This document shows positions 41,852 to 54,011 of a stretch of 64,000 nucleotides of DNA, one piece after another. The stretch comes from Eutreptiella sp. 'Long Island Sound 2002' (lineage: Eukaryota; Euglenozoa; Euglenophyceae; Eutreptiales; Eutreptiaceae): positions 108,950,025-109,014,024 of the forward strand of contig OZ038379.1 in NCBI GenBank assembly GCA_964036045.1. Reading direction: 5' to 3'. The notes under the pieces were generated by a model, which was not told the origin of the DNA, did no database searches, and saw nothing but the letters and a program-made list of their open reading frames with translations. The first letter of the stretch is position 1; every line of letters begins with the position of its first letter. The position numbers and the translations under genes were made by a program.

Positions 41852-42021
41852 ATAAGGATGTTGTTTAAAGCAACCCAAAGCCACGAGCACTCAACAAGTG
41901 GACATTGATTCCATAAGCTGCAGAGTAGCAGAATGGCGCTTTGCGTGTTCGGGAGACGGTTGCATCAACGTGACATACAACAAATATTCGTGTGGACACA
42001 AGCAAGAGAAATGCCTCAAGT
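41852..42021. repeat. 170-bp direct repeat at 5' end of the PLE (pseudo-LTR)
   Basis: This is the same sequence and orientation as 7965-8134. The region 41736-41851 between it and ORF1 would be the 5' leader. Confidence 0.8.
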
Positions 42022-42357
42022 ATATCATACGAATGCTTACAATAACAACCTAAGCCCCAAACATGTGTGTGTACGGTGATAGGCACGCAAAAGCCTACCT
42101 ATGAACCATATGGAAATGGACCACAAACGGTGCAAAATAGGGCCAAAAACACCTCAAATGTTCATTGTTCATCCCATTCTTATGCACATACCCCTAACCC
42201 TAACCCTAACCCTAACCCTAACCCTAACCCTAATCATATTTGATGTAGTTCTTATCATTCAAATGCATTGACATACAATACCAACCCAAGCCCCAAACAT
42301 GTGTGTGGACGGTGATAGGTGATCAAAACCCTACCTATGAACCATATGGATATTGGG
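42022..42357. repeat. 190-bp satellite, right part of the array
   Basis: The satellite broken at 7964 continues here (GCCCCAAACATGTGTGTG near 42053 and 42290). It is interrupted by the telomere-type tract at 42192-42233 and ends near GGATATTGG at 42357. Confidence 0.9.
42192..42233. repeat. Interstitial telomere-type tract, seven CCCTAA units
   Basis: Seven perfect CCCTAA hexamers (TTAGGG on the other strand) lie inside a satellite unit, between GCACATAC and TCATATT, where other units read directly on. The tract gives a hint of the host telomere type, which is not the common land-plant TTTAGGG. Confidence 0.9.
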
Positions 42358-43000
42358 CCCCATGGTGCATGAGAAAGGGATGAATAGCCTAGAATAAAGG
42401 CAAAACGTCGCTTGTCATGTAGGCTTCTACCAATGGTGATGACAATTTGTTCATATATCACCTCTATACCACCTTTTCCAGCCCTGTAAGGCCCTCTACA
42501 TGGCGTCCATAGACCCTAAAACCATGAAAAAGAGTGGTTTTTGGCTAGAAAAGTGTGAATTTCTCAAAATATGTGCCTGCCAATCTGGAATTTTTTAGGT
42601 CAGGAGCAAGGTATTGATCTCGGGGACACGCTCATGCCTTTACTTTGCTTCCAACTGCGAAAAAAAGTGGACTTTTTGGCGATTTTCTATTGCGCACGGC
42701 GGTCGGGAATCTGAAACTCGCGTACGCGGCAGTTGTTGACGGTTGATCTGCGGCTCCAGCTCCAGCGACAGCATAATTGTGTTAAAATTTTGAGAAAACA
42801 CAAAAACAACAGTACTACTGTGTGCAGTTTGACATCGCCGTTCTGAAAATGCATGAGTTTGAATTTTGGAAAAGAACAGCTGCTAAAATCATAGGTGAGG
42901 GTTTTTTTCTTGTTGGGTGTCTATTGTGGTGGTTCGTCTGTTTTTGGTGTGTTTCTTGGTCTGAGGTTGTTATGTTGTAGCCAACACTATGCTTGACCAG
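42358..43000. other. Gene-free A/T-rich spacer
   Basis: I see no coding frame, repeat or RNA gene that I can support. Confidence 0.5.
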
Positions 43001-46000
43001 TTTTGTTTGTCAGCCCTCGTCTTTGCCGCCTAATACTCGTCTTGTCCTGCTGTTGGATGTTTTGGGCTGTGGTGGCCGTGCCAGTTCCGCTTGTTTCGCC
43101 CTTGGGTCTCGGCTTGTCGTGCCCAAGAAAAGAAAACTTTTCGTCCGAAAATCCCTGCCCTGGGGCCCCTGCCGCATGCACAATCTTGCACCTCGCATCG
43201 CATGGAGCTTTCCAACTCTGTTAATCTCGTGTTCCTATCTGACTTATGGTATGTACAGCACCGTCCGTGGCAACACCCCTCCGGTCGTTTTCCCTCTGCA
43301 TTGCATTCCCATGCTTTCCTTTGAGAGCCCTGCGGCGTCATGCTTGCGTGGTGGTGCCGTTTCCGTGCCCCTGCCCCCCACCTTGCCCTCCCTGTTCTCG
43401 GAGGGCATTGATACGTCACCCTGCATCGTGCCGTGACCCCGGTGCTTACGCCCGTGCTCCCTGCAGTCGTGGTCTGCTCCTTCACGCGGGTGCCGCCGCC
43501 TTAGGGCGGCCTTGCATGGTAGTCTGACATTGCTCTAAGCAGTTCGGCGGCGCGCTGGTGTGTGGGACTCCCCCTTCGTAGGCATATTCCTCCCCAGATA
43601 CTATGCCCTTGTAGGAATGTCCCTTGAAGGTTGTGCATGCTGGCAATGTGGCCTGTCTTTGGCGCGGCGTGCTTTGCCCGGCGTAGATTTCCTGAGTTTT
43701 GCCGGCGTGAGCCGGCGGGCACGCGGATGTGCGGCTGGTCGGTCCTCTTGCTTCCCCGCGGTGGATTCCGTGCCTAACCCTGAAAAAAACCGTTCCGGAG
43801 GCTGGAGGGTGGGCGCCGGCGCGCCTTGAACTGCAGCGTGCTTGCCTCCTTCTGCTTTGCTCTGGTGTGAGCCCGTCAGGGACGCGGACTGGCATCCAAA
43901 GCCATGCTCGGCACAGGCCGCCCGAACCGTGTTAGTTGCTATGCAGGGGGTACTAAGGGTGTGGGCCATGCCGCTCGCATCGGTTGACCGTTTCGGGCAC
44001 CGGTGTGAAGCTCATGCCCGGTCTGCAGGAGCGTATTGGCAGCCCGGACTCCTCCTTGCAGCGGCGGTAACACTCGGGTCTCCTGAGGAAGGGGTGCACC
44101 CAAAGGACACGCGGGAAGGAGTGGTTTTGCGGTCAGCGGGTCCCTCTCGTCCTTCAGGGCCCGATGACGTGTTTGCGGGGACAATGGGGTTAGCGGGGCC
44201 GGCCTGCGCCCGGGGGCGTGCAATGGGTTGCACGTGCAGTCCGGCGTAGCGTTCATGGCTGTTTCGGGCCGTAAGCGGTTCGGCCGGTGCGCGAGGCTGG
44301 TGTGTGTGGTGCAGCCTGGTGGCGTGGGCTTGGGTCTCCGCTGGACCCCGCTTCCCCCATAACTGGAGACTGGTCGCCCCCTGCCCCCCATATGCATGTG
44401 CCGTGCCACAGCGCTCGGCACCTTCGCGCGCGGCGGGTGGGGAGGAGCTGGTGCTGGTGTTGGTGAAGCGGTCCCAATGGTGCCGCGTTGCCGTCCTAGC
44501 CCTGTGGGCGGGCGGGGTGGCGGTTTCGCCGTCCTTGGGGCATTGGAGGGGGCTTGTGGTGTTGTATGGTAGCATTCATGGCGATGGGTGTGGGGGGGGG
44601 GGTTGTGGCCTGTGGGGGGTTAAGGCATCGTGGCGTTACCCGGATTCCGGACGAGGGCGCTGCGGAGGGCGTCGAAGATGTCGCTCACGAGGGCTGCATG
44701 TGCTGCTCGTGCTTCGTCTTCGGTGTGGATGGTGAGGGACACATGTCCCATAGAAGGGGCTCAGGTTCGCTCGGGTGGGGGGACTTGCCCGTTCGTGTGG
44801 CCGCATGACCTCCGCCTGTTGCAACCATCCAGGTGGAACCTCCACGCCGCTGACCACTCCCTCATGTGCGACCATCGTCGCTGGGACCACGGTCAGACGC
44901 AGTAGAGGGCCTGCCCCGGGTGCCATATGCCAGTCCTGCCCAACACGGTGGTTGTCAGGGGGTCTGGAGGCTGGTCGGGGTGCAGAGTGGTTGGGCCGTC
45001 CGGCAGAGCCGTGTCCCTGGGGAGCATGGAGTTGACAGCCTCCATGTCCCAATGCCGCGCCAGCGGCCATGGGGTGATCGTCACCTGGTAGTAACGGCCG
45101 CTTTCCAACAATACCGTGGAGACGGTGCTGGGGGTGCCGCGTCCTAGCGGCCCCGCGTGCGCTTCCGGTCCCGCGGTATGCCACTCAGCCATCTCCCTGA
45201 GGTTCTATTCCCTCTCCTGGGCCTCCAAGCTCTCCCAGGACGGCAGGCCACTGTACATCGGGATGTTCAGGGCGTCGGCCCTCAGCTGTGGTGCGGCCTG
45301 TTCTTGGCCTCCGAGACTGGGTGCAGGCCGGGGTTCGGTCTGCGCGGCGATGAGCGTGTGTGCCCAGCCGAGATGCGGCACCAACATTGGTTCCGCTGGT
45401 GGTGGTTGAGCCACCAGATCCACACGTCGATGAGGCTGTCTCGGGTGCATTCTCCGGGGCTGAGGAGCGCTTCGAGTTACCGCACGCAGATGTTGGTAGC
45501 ACCATGCGGCAGAGGGGCAAGAGTGAAGCGCCTGTTGAGTTGGAGGTCTTGGAATTGCGCCCGGATGGTGTCTACCTGGTGATGTGGGGACGTGCTGCAA
45601 TAGACATCGTAGGTCTCCGCATCTCCTCAAGGTTCAGGGGGCCCATGTCCCTGGGGTGCGGTGGCCTCGGGTATGGGGGGGGCATGGCATCCCTGTCCGG
45701 GGCAGCAAGGCTGCCAGGCGGGGGGGTCCCCCCTAAGGTGTTGTCCCGTTGTCTCGCGAGCAAGTTCTCCGTGGAGGCCCGTGTCTCGGGAAGCGCCGGG
45801 CTGGGGTGTGTGGTAGGAGGCGGGGTGGCACCGGGCTCCTCCTGTTCAGAGTGCTCCATCATTTCTTCATGTACGCTTTGCTCTGTGCCTCCGGAAGTCC
45901 CGCTTTGGTTCTGTCGCACCGTGTCCGTGGAATGATCTCGTATCGCCGCCAGGGTGGGAACTCCCACTCTTGGCGGCTGGCGTGCCCGGCCCGTTCACCG

Positions 46001-47500
46001 CATGGGGGGGTCTGCGCGGACGTGGTTCGCGGGGATGCAGACTTGCTGGTTGCCCCTGGCTTTGTCGGGTAGTTCTGCGCCCCCTGTGCTGCGTGTCTCG
46101 GCGTGTCCCACTGTGCACGTTGGCCGTCCCGCCGCGGTTGCTAGGTTTTGGCGGGGTGGCACAGCGACTGTACGGCTGTTGGGGCCGCTCCCTCGTCCCC
46201 GTGATGTGTCCCTGAGGTGTCCTGCTGCCGTGGTGTAGCGCTTTCCGGTCGCGCGCCTGAGGGGATTTTGGATGAGCTGGACGCAGCGCTCCCCGTCGCC
46301 AGCCGCTTTCCTTCTGTCGGTGGGAGGAGAAATGGGAATTGTGGTCGTTCCGCCCTGCGCCTCTTTGGCCGGTGATGCGGGCTTGGTGTGGGGGACATTT
46401 GCCGGCGTTGTCGCCACGGGGTTCACCACGGAATCCGTCTGCCTCATCCTGGAAGACCACCCGCCGCGCCACAGTGGGCGATGTGCGACTCTGGTGCTAG
46501 GTGCTTGTCGTCCACCTGGTCCCCTGGTGCTGTTCCGGTGCGTGGGGGGTTTGTCAGCCGGCCTCCATTCGCGGGGTGTGCGGACCGCCGTGGTCCCGCT
46601 GTGGTAGGCGAACGGCCGTAGGGGGCTCCGATGTGGGCCGTAGGGGGGGCCCACGCCGGAGGGTAGCCCTTGCCAGTGCTGCGAGGGCCTGATGCGTGCC
46701 TCTTGCCTCACGGGCCCCTTGGTCGTTGGGCACCGCTGGCGCTGGTTCCCCGTGGCCCTGTCTGGGGCGGCTGGTCCTCAGCGATGGGGGGTCCGGATCG
46801 TCCAGATATGGTGCCTGCGCAAGGGCGTCCCGGATGCGGAGGGCCGCCCTGTCGTGCCACCGCCAGTGCAGCCTTTTCAGGTCGTCCGGGCCGTAGGCCC
46901 CCATGTCTGCCATTAGCCGAGTGGCCACATAGCGCGACTGGCTCCATGGTGGGGGGCAGGGAATGCCGCCCCCCCCCCCCCCCCCGGTGGTCCAATATGA
47001 CGTCCGCCATGGTGTTGCTGCCGTTCATGATGTGTGTTGGATATACTGGAGCAGCAACCCTGTCCAGACATGGAGGGTGAGTTGTCCCGTGGCAGTGGTC
47101 CAGGGGAGCCACAGATCCACGGCAAGGGGCGCTGCGCGTTCCGCTTCTGCGATGAGGTGGTGGGTGTTCTCCTCCGATTGCACGTAGTCCAGGTTCTCCT
47201 GTCCCCAGGGTGGCGTCGTCCGGGGAGGTGGTTGGACTGCTGGTCCGCCCCTGGCGGTGGTGTCTGGCATCCTACTGGCCTCCTAGCCCGCTGCGTCCCG
47301 TACACGCACAGTCTGGCCGCCCGCGATACCCATCAATTCTCAAGGGCACACCGCTTTTCCCACTGTAGCATGGGACTTCGTCAGCAGTCTCGGCGGCGGC
47401 GTATCGAGAGGACCCCCGTACGAATCACATCTATGATGTTGCCACCCGAAGCCCTGCGGCATGACATGACCTCCGAGACACTAACCTTGCCTTTTATAAC
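43001..47500 (-). other. GC-rich decayed coding-like region, unassigned
   Basis: The minus strand has a run of protein-like segments broken by stops and shifts. Examples are ENTHHLIAEAERAAPLAVDL and LWLPWTTATGQLTLHVW near 47150-47030, ATRLMADMGAYGPDDLKRLH near 46900, a Pro/Glu-rich frame 45967-45572, RYYQVTITPWPLARHWDMEA near 45080, and HSYKGIVSGEEYAYEGG near 43600. In-frame stops (for example TAG near 45204) suggest an old mobile element or pseudogene. I recognise no family. Other open frames here are probably by-products of high GC content. Confidence 0.3.
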
Positions 47501-47937
47501 CGTAAGTTCTTTCACCTATTGACAGTGTTCTAGTGCGTTCCTATACCCCGAACACTCCTGACGTCTGTTGTGGTCATGTACCGCGAGTCTGATTTCTACA
47601 GCAATTTCAGAATACTTTGAACCATGGCGTTGCACAAACGCGACTGTGTGTGTTCTTACCTTTGAGATTATGTTGAACGCTACCTTTTGAGCTGTGACAT
47701 GTGTCAAAGGGCGAATTCCCGACATGTCAACACCGCCAGGCAGCCTCGAAACCTACCGGTACCTTAGACCAAGTGGCATAGTATGACTATCGATTGGGAT
47801 TCCTGATTCCCTGCCACTACGCGAGGCCACAATGCCATCATGGCGGTAACCCACCGGTTTTTGAAGCGTGGGATTTTGATACCGCGTCGAGAGGACATGA
47901 CAGTTGACGACGTCATTTACCTGCACCTTCATGATGG

Positions 47938-48183
47938 GTGCTGGTGCAGGAATATAAACAAAAGGGCAAATGGCATGGTGCTTGGTGTGGCACATACAAA
48001 GTACTCGAAGTGTGCAATAAACTTGAGAACGTTAAACTGGACATTCCTGCCCCTTTTGACGGGTTGCCTGTTTTGGATCGCGACAGCATAAACCCTTGCA
48101 TCCATCGAGAGGGACAACTAGTGTGGGAATTTCAAAAGCCACCTGTCTTGGCCTTCTGCTCGACTCCTCAAGATTCTCACTAG
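47938..48183 (+). pseudogene. Ty3/gypsy-like integrase C-terminal fragment
   Basis: The frame reads KGKWHGAWCGTYKVLEVCNK, LDIPAPFDGLPVLDRDSI, then HREGQLVWEFQ. The pattern of a conserved aromatic patch followed by VLDRDSI and HREG resembles the small beta-barrel after the integrase core of Ty3/gypsy polyproteins. It is a short fragment with stops just downstream, and no neighbouring core is found. A following frame to 48490 (EVLYIVYCVNGRKLRMDPDG) could be its continuation after a shift. Confidence 0.35.
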
Positions 48184-48589
48184 GTCCCGAAAGCGTCTCA
48201 CTTGGTTATACCGATGTGAATGATATGATGACGGGTGGTCTTCCGAATCGAAAAAAGCTTTAAATGAGGATGCAGTGTATCTTGATTTCCTTGGGCTCCA
48301 CCCTGAAGTATTGTACATCGTCTACTGCGTGAATGGACGAAAACTCCGGATGGATCCCGATGGACCACTCGAACCTCCCCCCCAGAATAAGACCAAGAAC
48401 ACGATGCCAATCCACGTTCAGCCCGCATTACCAGCAGTTGATCATACCGACCTCGCGGCCGACCTCCACCTTCTCCAGCGTCCACTTTGACCAACTTCAT
48501 TGACTGCGATGAAATGGACGACTTCGACAAGCAGGTGTATGTGACGCCTTTGCCTGAAGAGAGAGCTCCTCCGTCACGTTGACCAACGT

Positions 48590-49114
48590 ACAATCGCAAG
48601 GCCTATGACATGCGAGGAGGCAAATGAGCTTCGAGCTACAAACAGTATTTACCAGAAGATGTGTCTCCCCGAGGGACATTTGCCAGATTTGCATTGAGTA
48701 GTGGAGCCTTCACGAGGCATGACGAGCCTAGGGTTACTCGGTCGAGCCCTGGCAAACCTGCTTGTCCTGACATTGACTTGGAAGGGAGGTCCCCGAACCA
48801 ACGTCTAAACCTACAAGATGCCCCGGTACCCTCCCCACGGCAACGATGACAGCTCTGTGTGTGGCCGGAGCCTGATGACTGGTCCGATCCTGAGTCTGAG
48901 GTATGGTTCAACCTGTATGACGAGTGGTTCAAAGCATTTGAGGAAGAGGACCTCCACAGTTATATGAGATACCTCTTAACCAACTTCCTTGTTCTGTCAG
49001 TGCTCGATTGGGACGATTCCTGGGTCAATTCGTGGATTGCACAAGAGCTGCAAGGATACAAGCTACAACTCCTAATCACGCCTCAGTCGAGAGAGATATG
49101 CCCGAAGGCTGGAT
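48590..49114. repeat. ~525-bp direct repeat, copy 1
   Basis: This segment from TACAATCGCAAGGCCTATGA to CGAAGGCTGGAT recurs at 50571-51095, exactly 1,981 bp on, with only scattered differences and a small deletion in copy 2 near 50937. One plus frame (FNLYDEWFKAFEEEDLHSYM) looks protein-like but I cannot name it. Confidence 0.9.
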
Positions 49115-49985
49115 AGGAGGTGAACAGGAGCCGGGAGGCCCAGGACACCGCACACGCAAAACAACACACCGAGCGGGCACACCGGTGGACAGGAGCCAGG
49201 GGGCCCAGGACACCGCACACGCAGAACAACCCACCGAGCGGCACACCGGTGAACGGGAGCCAGGTGGCCCAGGACGCCGCACACGTGAAACAACGCACGG
49301 AGCGGGCACACCGGTAAACAGGAGCCAGGAGGCCCAGGACACCGCACACGCAACACAACACACCAAGCGGGCACACCGGTGAACAGGAGCCAGGAGGCCC
49401 AGGACACCGCACACGCAAAACAACACACGGAGCGGGCACACCGGTGAACAGGAGCCAGGTGGCCCAGGACGCCGCACACGTGAAACAACGCACGGAGCGG
49501 GCACACCGGTGAACAGGAGCCAGGAGGCCCAGGACACCGCACACTCAACACAACACACCAAGCGGGCACACCGGTGAACAGGAGCCAGGAGGCCCAGGAC
49601 ACCGCACACGCAAAACAACACACCGAGCGGGCACACCGGTGAACAGGAGCCAGGTGGCCCAGGACGCCGCACACGTGAAACAACGCACGGAGCGGGCACA
49701 CCGGTGAACAGGAGCCAGGAGGCCCAAGACACCGCACACGCAACACAACACACCAAGCGGGCACACCGGTGAACAGGAGCCAGGAGGCCCAGGACACCGC
49801 ACACCCAACACAACACACCGAGCGGGCACACCGGTGAACAGGAGCCAGGAGGCCCAGGACACCGCACACACAACACAACACAACGAGCGAGCACACCGGT
49901 GAACAGGAGCCAGGAGGCCCAGGACACCGCACCCGCAAAACAACACGCCGAGCGGGCACACCGGTGAACAGGAGCCAGGTGGCCC
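49115..49985. repeat. 65-bp minisatellite, array 1 (about 13 units)
   Basis: Units of 65 bp read GGTGAACAGGAGCCAGGAGG, CCCAGGACACCGCACACGCA, then ACACACCGAGCGGGCACACC. The array lies between the two 525-bp direct repeats, directly after copy 1. The same unit forms the larger array at 60.1-63.6 kb. Confidence 0.95.
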
Positions 49986-50570
49986 AGGACACCGCACACA
50001 CGTAGGGCGGCCGAGGGACAGGAAAGAACCAACACCCCATGGGTCGGACACACTGGGGCGACCCAGCCGACCCACAGGGCCAGTGGCAGGAGCGGTACTC
50101 CAAGGCTGCTGGTCCGAGCCCGGCCAGGCTGCCTCGGGGACCATGGCAAACGTCACCCGGAGCCATGGAAGCAACCGGTGACAGGCGAGCCGGTACACAG
50201 TCCAGGATGGGGTCGCCTGCCAAGCGGAGCGGCCCCGCAACTCAAGCCACAAGGGTGAGGCGGTCGTACCGTAGACAAGCGGGAGCAATACCCCTTGTGG
50301 TGAGAGATACTCCACACGGCTGGGCAGCCCCCAGAGCTGCCGCCCAAAGGAGGGGGCATGTGGCCCTACTCATGGACACATGTGGGGACACCCTCCCACC
50401 TGGGACACATGGACCGGTTGGCCGCAACAATGCCTTCCCAAGCACATGCGGGAGCGGCTCAAGAGGCACCCAACATAGGGCAGTGGGAGGGACAGGACGT
50501 CCCCTTGGTTTGACCTTCATCCTGCATCGTCAAAGGAGGCATCTCGAGCTCCCGAAGATACCTACCTACC
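49986..50570. other. Unique stretch between array 1 and direct repeat copy 2
   Basis: The longest plus frame (50039-50590) is low-complexity and not recognised. No gene is called. Confidence 0.4.
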
Positions 50571-51095
50571 TACAATCGCAAGGCCTATGACATGCGAGGA
50601 GGCAAATGAGCTTCGAGCTACAAACAGTATTTACCAGAAGATGTGTCTCCCCGAGGGACATTTGCCAGATTTGCATTGAGTAGTGGAGCCATCACGAGGC
50701 ATGACGAGCCTAGGGTTACTCGGTCGAGCCTGGGCAAACCTGCTTGTCCTGACATTGACTTGGAAGGGAGGTCCCAGAACCAACGTCTAAACCTACAAGA
50801 TGCCCCGGTACCCTCCCCACGGCAACGATGACAGCTCTGTGTGTGGCCGGAGCCTGATGACTGGTCCGATCCTGAGTCTGAGGGATGGTTCAACCTGTAT
50901 GACGAGTGGTTCAAAGCATTTGAGGAAGAGGACCTCCCAGTTATATGAGATACCTCTTAACCAACTTCCTTGTTCTGTCAGTGCTCGATTGGGACAATCC
51001 CTGGGTCAATTCGTGGATTGCACAAGAGCTGCAAGGATACAAGCTACAACTCCTAATCATGCCTCAGTCGAGAGAGATATGCCCGAAGGCTGGAT
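50571..51095. repeat. ~525-bp direct repeat, copy 2
   Basis: Second copy of 48590-49114. It continues into flanking sequence with a plus-strand protein-like frame (EPLSRPYNF and KFGIKPPYRFTTHTDD) broken by stops. Confidence 0.9.
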
Positions 51096-53990
51096 GGGAG
51101 ATAATCAACATTACCCCCAGTCGACCGCGAGGCCACCAAATTACGATGCAGTGGTTGATCATTGACGTGAGCCGCTGTCGCGGCCCTACAATTTCCAAGC
51201 TCACCAAGCGGAGTTGGCGAGTGTTGACGGACTTTGCTCCGCAGGCAAATTCGGGATCAAACCACCTTATCGATTCACGACGCACACAGACGACAATCTC
51301 ACTCCAGTCTACGAAAAGCCCGACCCATGTATTCTCATCACCGCCTCCAAAGCGAAGTTTGTGCATGTTTGAGTCAATATTTGCCACTACGGGCTCCTAG
51401 CCCCGACGACGGACAAAGTCAACGAGGTGCTCAATACCATCGACATCGAAACTGGCGCAATCAGGTACCAATCCCAGTTGAGCAACTGAAAGTGGCCCCC
51501 CACACGTCTTTGGACAAGGATGGAATTCCAGGCAGCTGACCCTCCTACTAATGGTACGGTCGAATTGAAGCACCCGGCTGTCAGGTCTGTGCGGTCCTCA
51601 TCAAGTAGAGAGACTATCTCGAAGAGGTTGACTACCATCGTCGCAGCGCTCTCAAAGAGGACGGTCCCGTGAAACAAATTGACTACCTTAACACAATGCA
51701 TTCAGAAATCTGCGGAGTTAGCAACTTGATTCACATCATTTGCGCAGTCGCCCTGGCCTTTGGATACCGACGCCAATCCGAGGGAAGACAAAATGTGTCG
51801 ACCAGCCGCAGTAGCTGTCTCCTATCTTGGACTCCTTCGAGACTTTCAAGAGGTCTGTAGGGCCGACGATTGATATTCGAAGATCAAGCATCTTTGCTTG
51901 GGTACAAAGCCGGCATACTCCTCAGGAAAGACCATCATGGAATTGGTACAGTTCAACTGGGGTACAAACGATATCAATGCGCCTTCATTCCATCTAATGA
52001 CTTCATGGTTCAACAACAGGAGTTCCACTAGTTGGGACAATCCACTAGGTACCCTCACAGTCAGACCGCGGTGTACAACGTAGTTGCCCCGAGCGCGCCC
52101 ACCGACCTGGTTCAGCTGTTGACAATCTATCAGGCCGGCCTCCAGCTGACTTGCGATGACCTTCATGCCAAGATCTAGAAAACAGGACGGATGGCACCGG
52201 GTCATCGGAAGTACCTCAAGCTCTTCCCCTTCCAACATGGAGCAGATTTTATCCGCCGCATGGGGACATCAAAGTACCTTCTGGCTGCTGTCGGGGTGGC
52301 TACGACTAACGAGGAACGTATTTCTCGACGATTATTGCTTACTCCAGAGACAAGTATACCAATGCACAGGAGGAACTCAGCTGCAGGGAATCTCCGACTA
52401 CCGATGCGTTCCACCCTGACCACCTCAAATACCGGTATCTACCCCCCAATTCCAACGAACGTCAGCACAATTTCGACGTTCAGATGTTGAAATACTTCAC
52501 TCGATACAAGCCCCATCGACACAGTGTACACAGTCCACATGAAGCGGACCGCAACGTTGTCATTGTCGACAATGCAGCGAGCCTCGTATCCACACAGGTG
52601 GTTCAATTCACCTTGCAGAGTACTCTTCTTGACGGCCAGGACGTGCACGAAAACCTTGGTCGACCTCAAGGTAATACTCGAACAAGGATGCTCGAGATCA
52701 TCGATCGGTATGGCGATGTCCACAACTCCAGCAACGTCAACGTGGTCATTACGCTGCAAGGCTCTCGATCTCCGATTCTCGCTGGTGGCGAGTCGACACC
52801 AGGAATGGCCAGTTCTTCTTCGACGATGCTTTGGGTTATGATTAAAACCAAAAGTATTGATGGACGCCTGGCAAGCCGTATGCCATCGACACCTTTCAGT
52901 CCTCGACTCGCAATGGCATCTGGAATGACGAAGCGCGCACCTGTCGGGCATTTGGGAATTCTAAACTGCAATTACCAGCACATTAGGACTCCGAGGACAT
53001 ATTGAGCTGTTGCCCGGGAGCATGTATTCTTTTTGCAATACAAATGGCCACTTGATGGTCGGCCCGGTGATCCAAAACTTCAATTGCATTCTCATCGAGC
53101 CGGAGTCCCCATGCAGAAGCGCGCCTTCGAGAGCGAAGTCTGTGGACATTACACCGGCGAAAATTAACAAATGGACGGCGTGTGCCATCATGGGAGGCCA
53201 CACGGACTGTGGACTGCACACTCAGAATGCGTTCTAATTTCAGTGGAATACCGATTGGTAATTAGATTAATTAGGGCCTGGGAATGACTCAAAGACCGAA
53301 CGTGTCCCATTGAACAGTCCAAGGCAAGGGCCTGGCGAATGCACAGTCTGATCAGCTGACGTTTTGATATTGTGCCTGTTTTTCTTGGCACTCGGCACTC
53401 TGCCTTGCTGGCAAGTGTCCGATACCAGGCCTCGATCGCTTGTGTCTCTCTTCTGTTACATATCCACGGGCCCACATCCTTGCTGTTGGTAGCACCCCAC
53501 TAAGGGGGGGGGCTGACAAACTAGTAGCTTCAGCCCGGACGTGGTGACAGGTGGACCACAGCGTATCAGTAGGCGCCGACAACAGGTCATTTTCGTGTAC
53601 TGCGCCCCAGACTATGGGTCTGAAGATACACAGGTGCCGTGACATTACGTCAAATGATGGTTCGACCGTCATTATGTTTCGTGTTCACCGGGACACGTCC
53701 AGAATACAAAAAAAGTTTCTCTCGCACTGTTTCTGTGTCTCTTGACCCGTTCAGCGTCCGCCAAGCTGGTTGAGACCTCTTCAAGGTCTGAGGGGTGGGG
53801 TACTGATGTGGTTTGGTGCAGGAGCAGAGCAGCAAGCACGCCACCGCGCGATCGCACATCTCAGACTGCAGAAATCAATATCGACATCGAGATGCAACAA
53901 AACTGGGCATTGAATCGTGTATGATACTTGGATATCTGCCGGGCAGGGGTTTTGTCTTCGAATTGTGGATTTGGTTCTAGTTGGTGCCCT
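51096..53990. other. Decayed retroelement-like sequence, no clear gene
   Basis: Plus-strand segments look protein-like over short distances, for example QMLKYFTRYKPHRHSVHSPH near 52480 and MLEIIDRYGDVHNSSNVNVV near 52690, with many stops. Its position upstream of the RNase H relic fits older parts of the same Ty3/gypsy element, but I cannot recognise reverse-transcriptase motifs. Confidence 0.3.
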
Positions 53991-54011
53991 GCTTAACGAT
54001 CCTGCGCAAGT

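Larger units (their letters stand above)
7965..42021 (-). mobile_element. Penelope-like retroelement (GIY-YIG N-terminal type), shattered by nested transposons
   Basis: The element lies in the 190-bp satellite between 170-bp direct repeats and reads on the minus strand. ORF1 (41735-40275) has three zinc knuckles. ORF2 begins at 40278 and is scattered over four pieces: 40278-39797, 26464-25318, 18434-17963 and 9019-8129. Elements D, A and C sit between the pieces. Deleting each with one copy of its 2-bp target duplication restores one frame across all three junctions. ORF2 encodes a GIY-YIG nuclease before the start of a reverse transcriptase. That permuted order is known from the Chlamys/Naiad clade of green algae, protists and animals (from memory). 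The catalytic reverse-transcriptase palm is missing, so the original insertion was already internally deleted. The real element is about 5 kb; the rest of the span is later insertions. Confidence 0.7.

Noticed and set aside
48590-51095. LTR retrotransposon with 525-bp LTRs
   Set aside because: The repeats lack TG..CA ends, primer site and purine tract, and the interior is a minisatellite.
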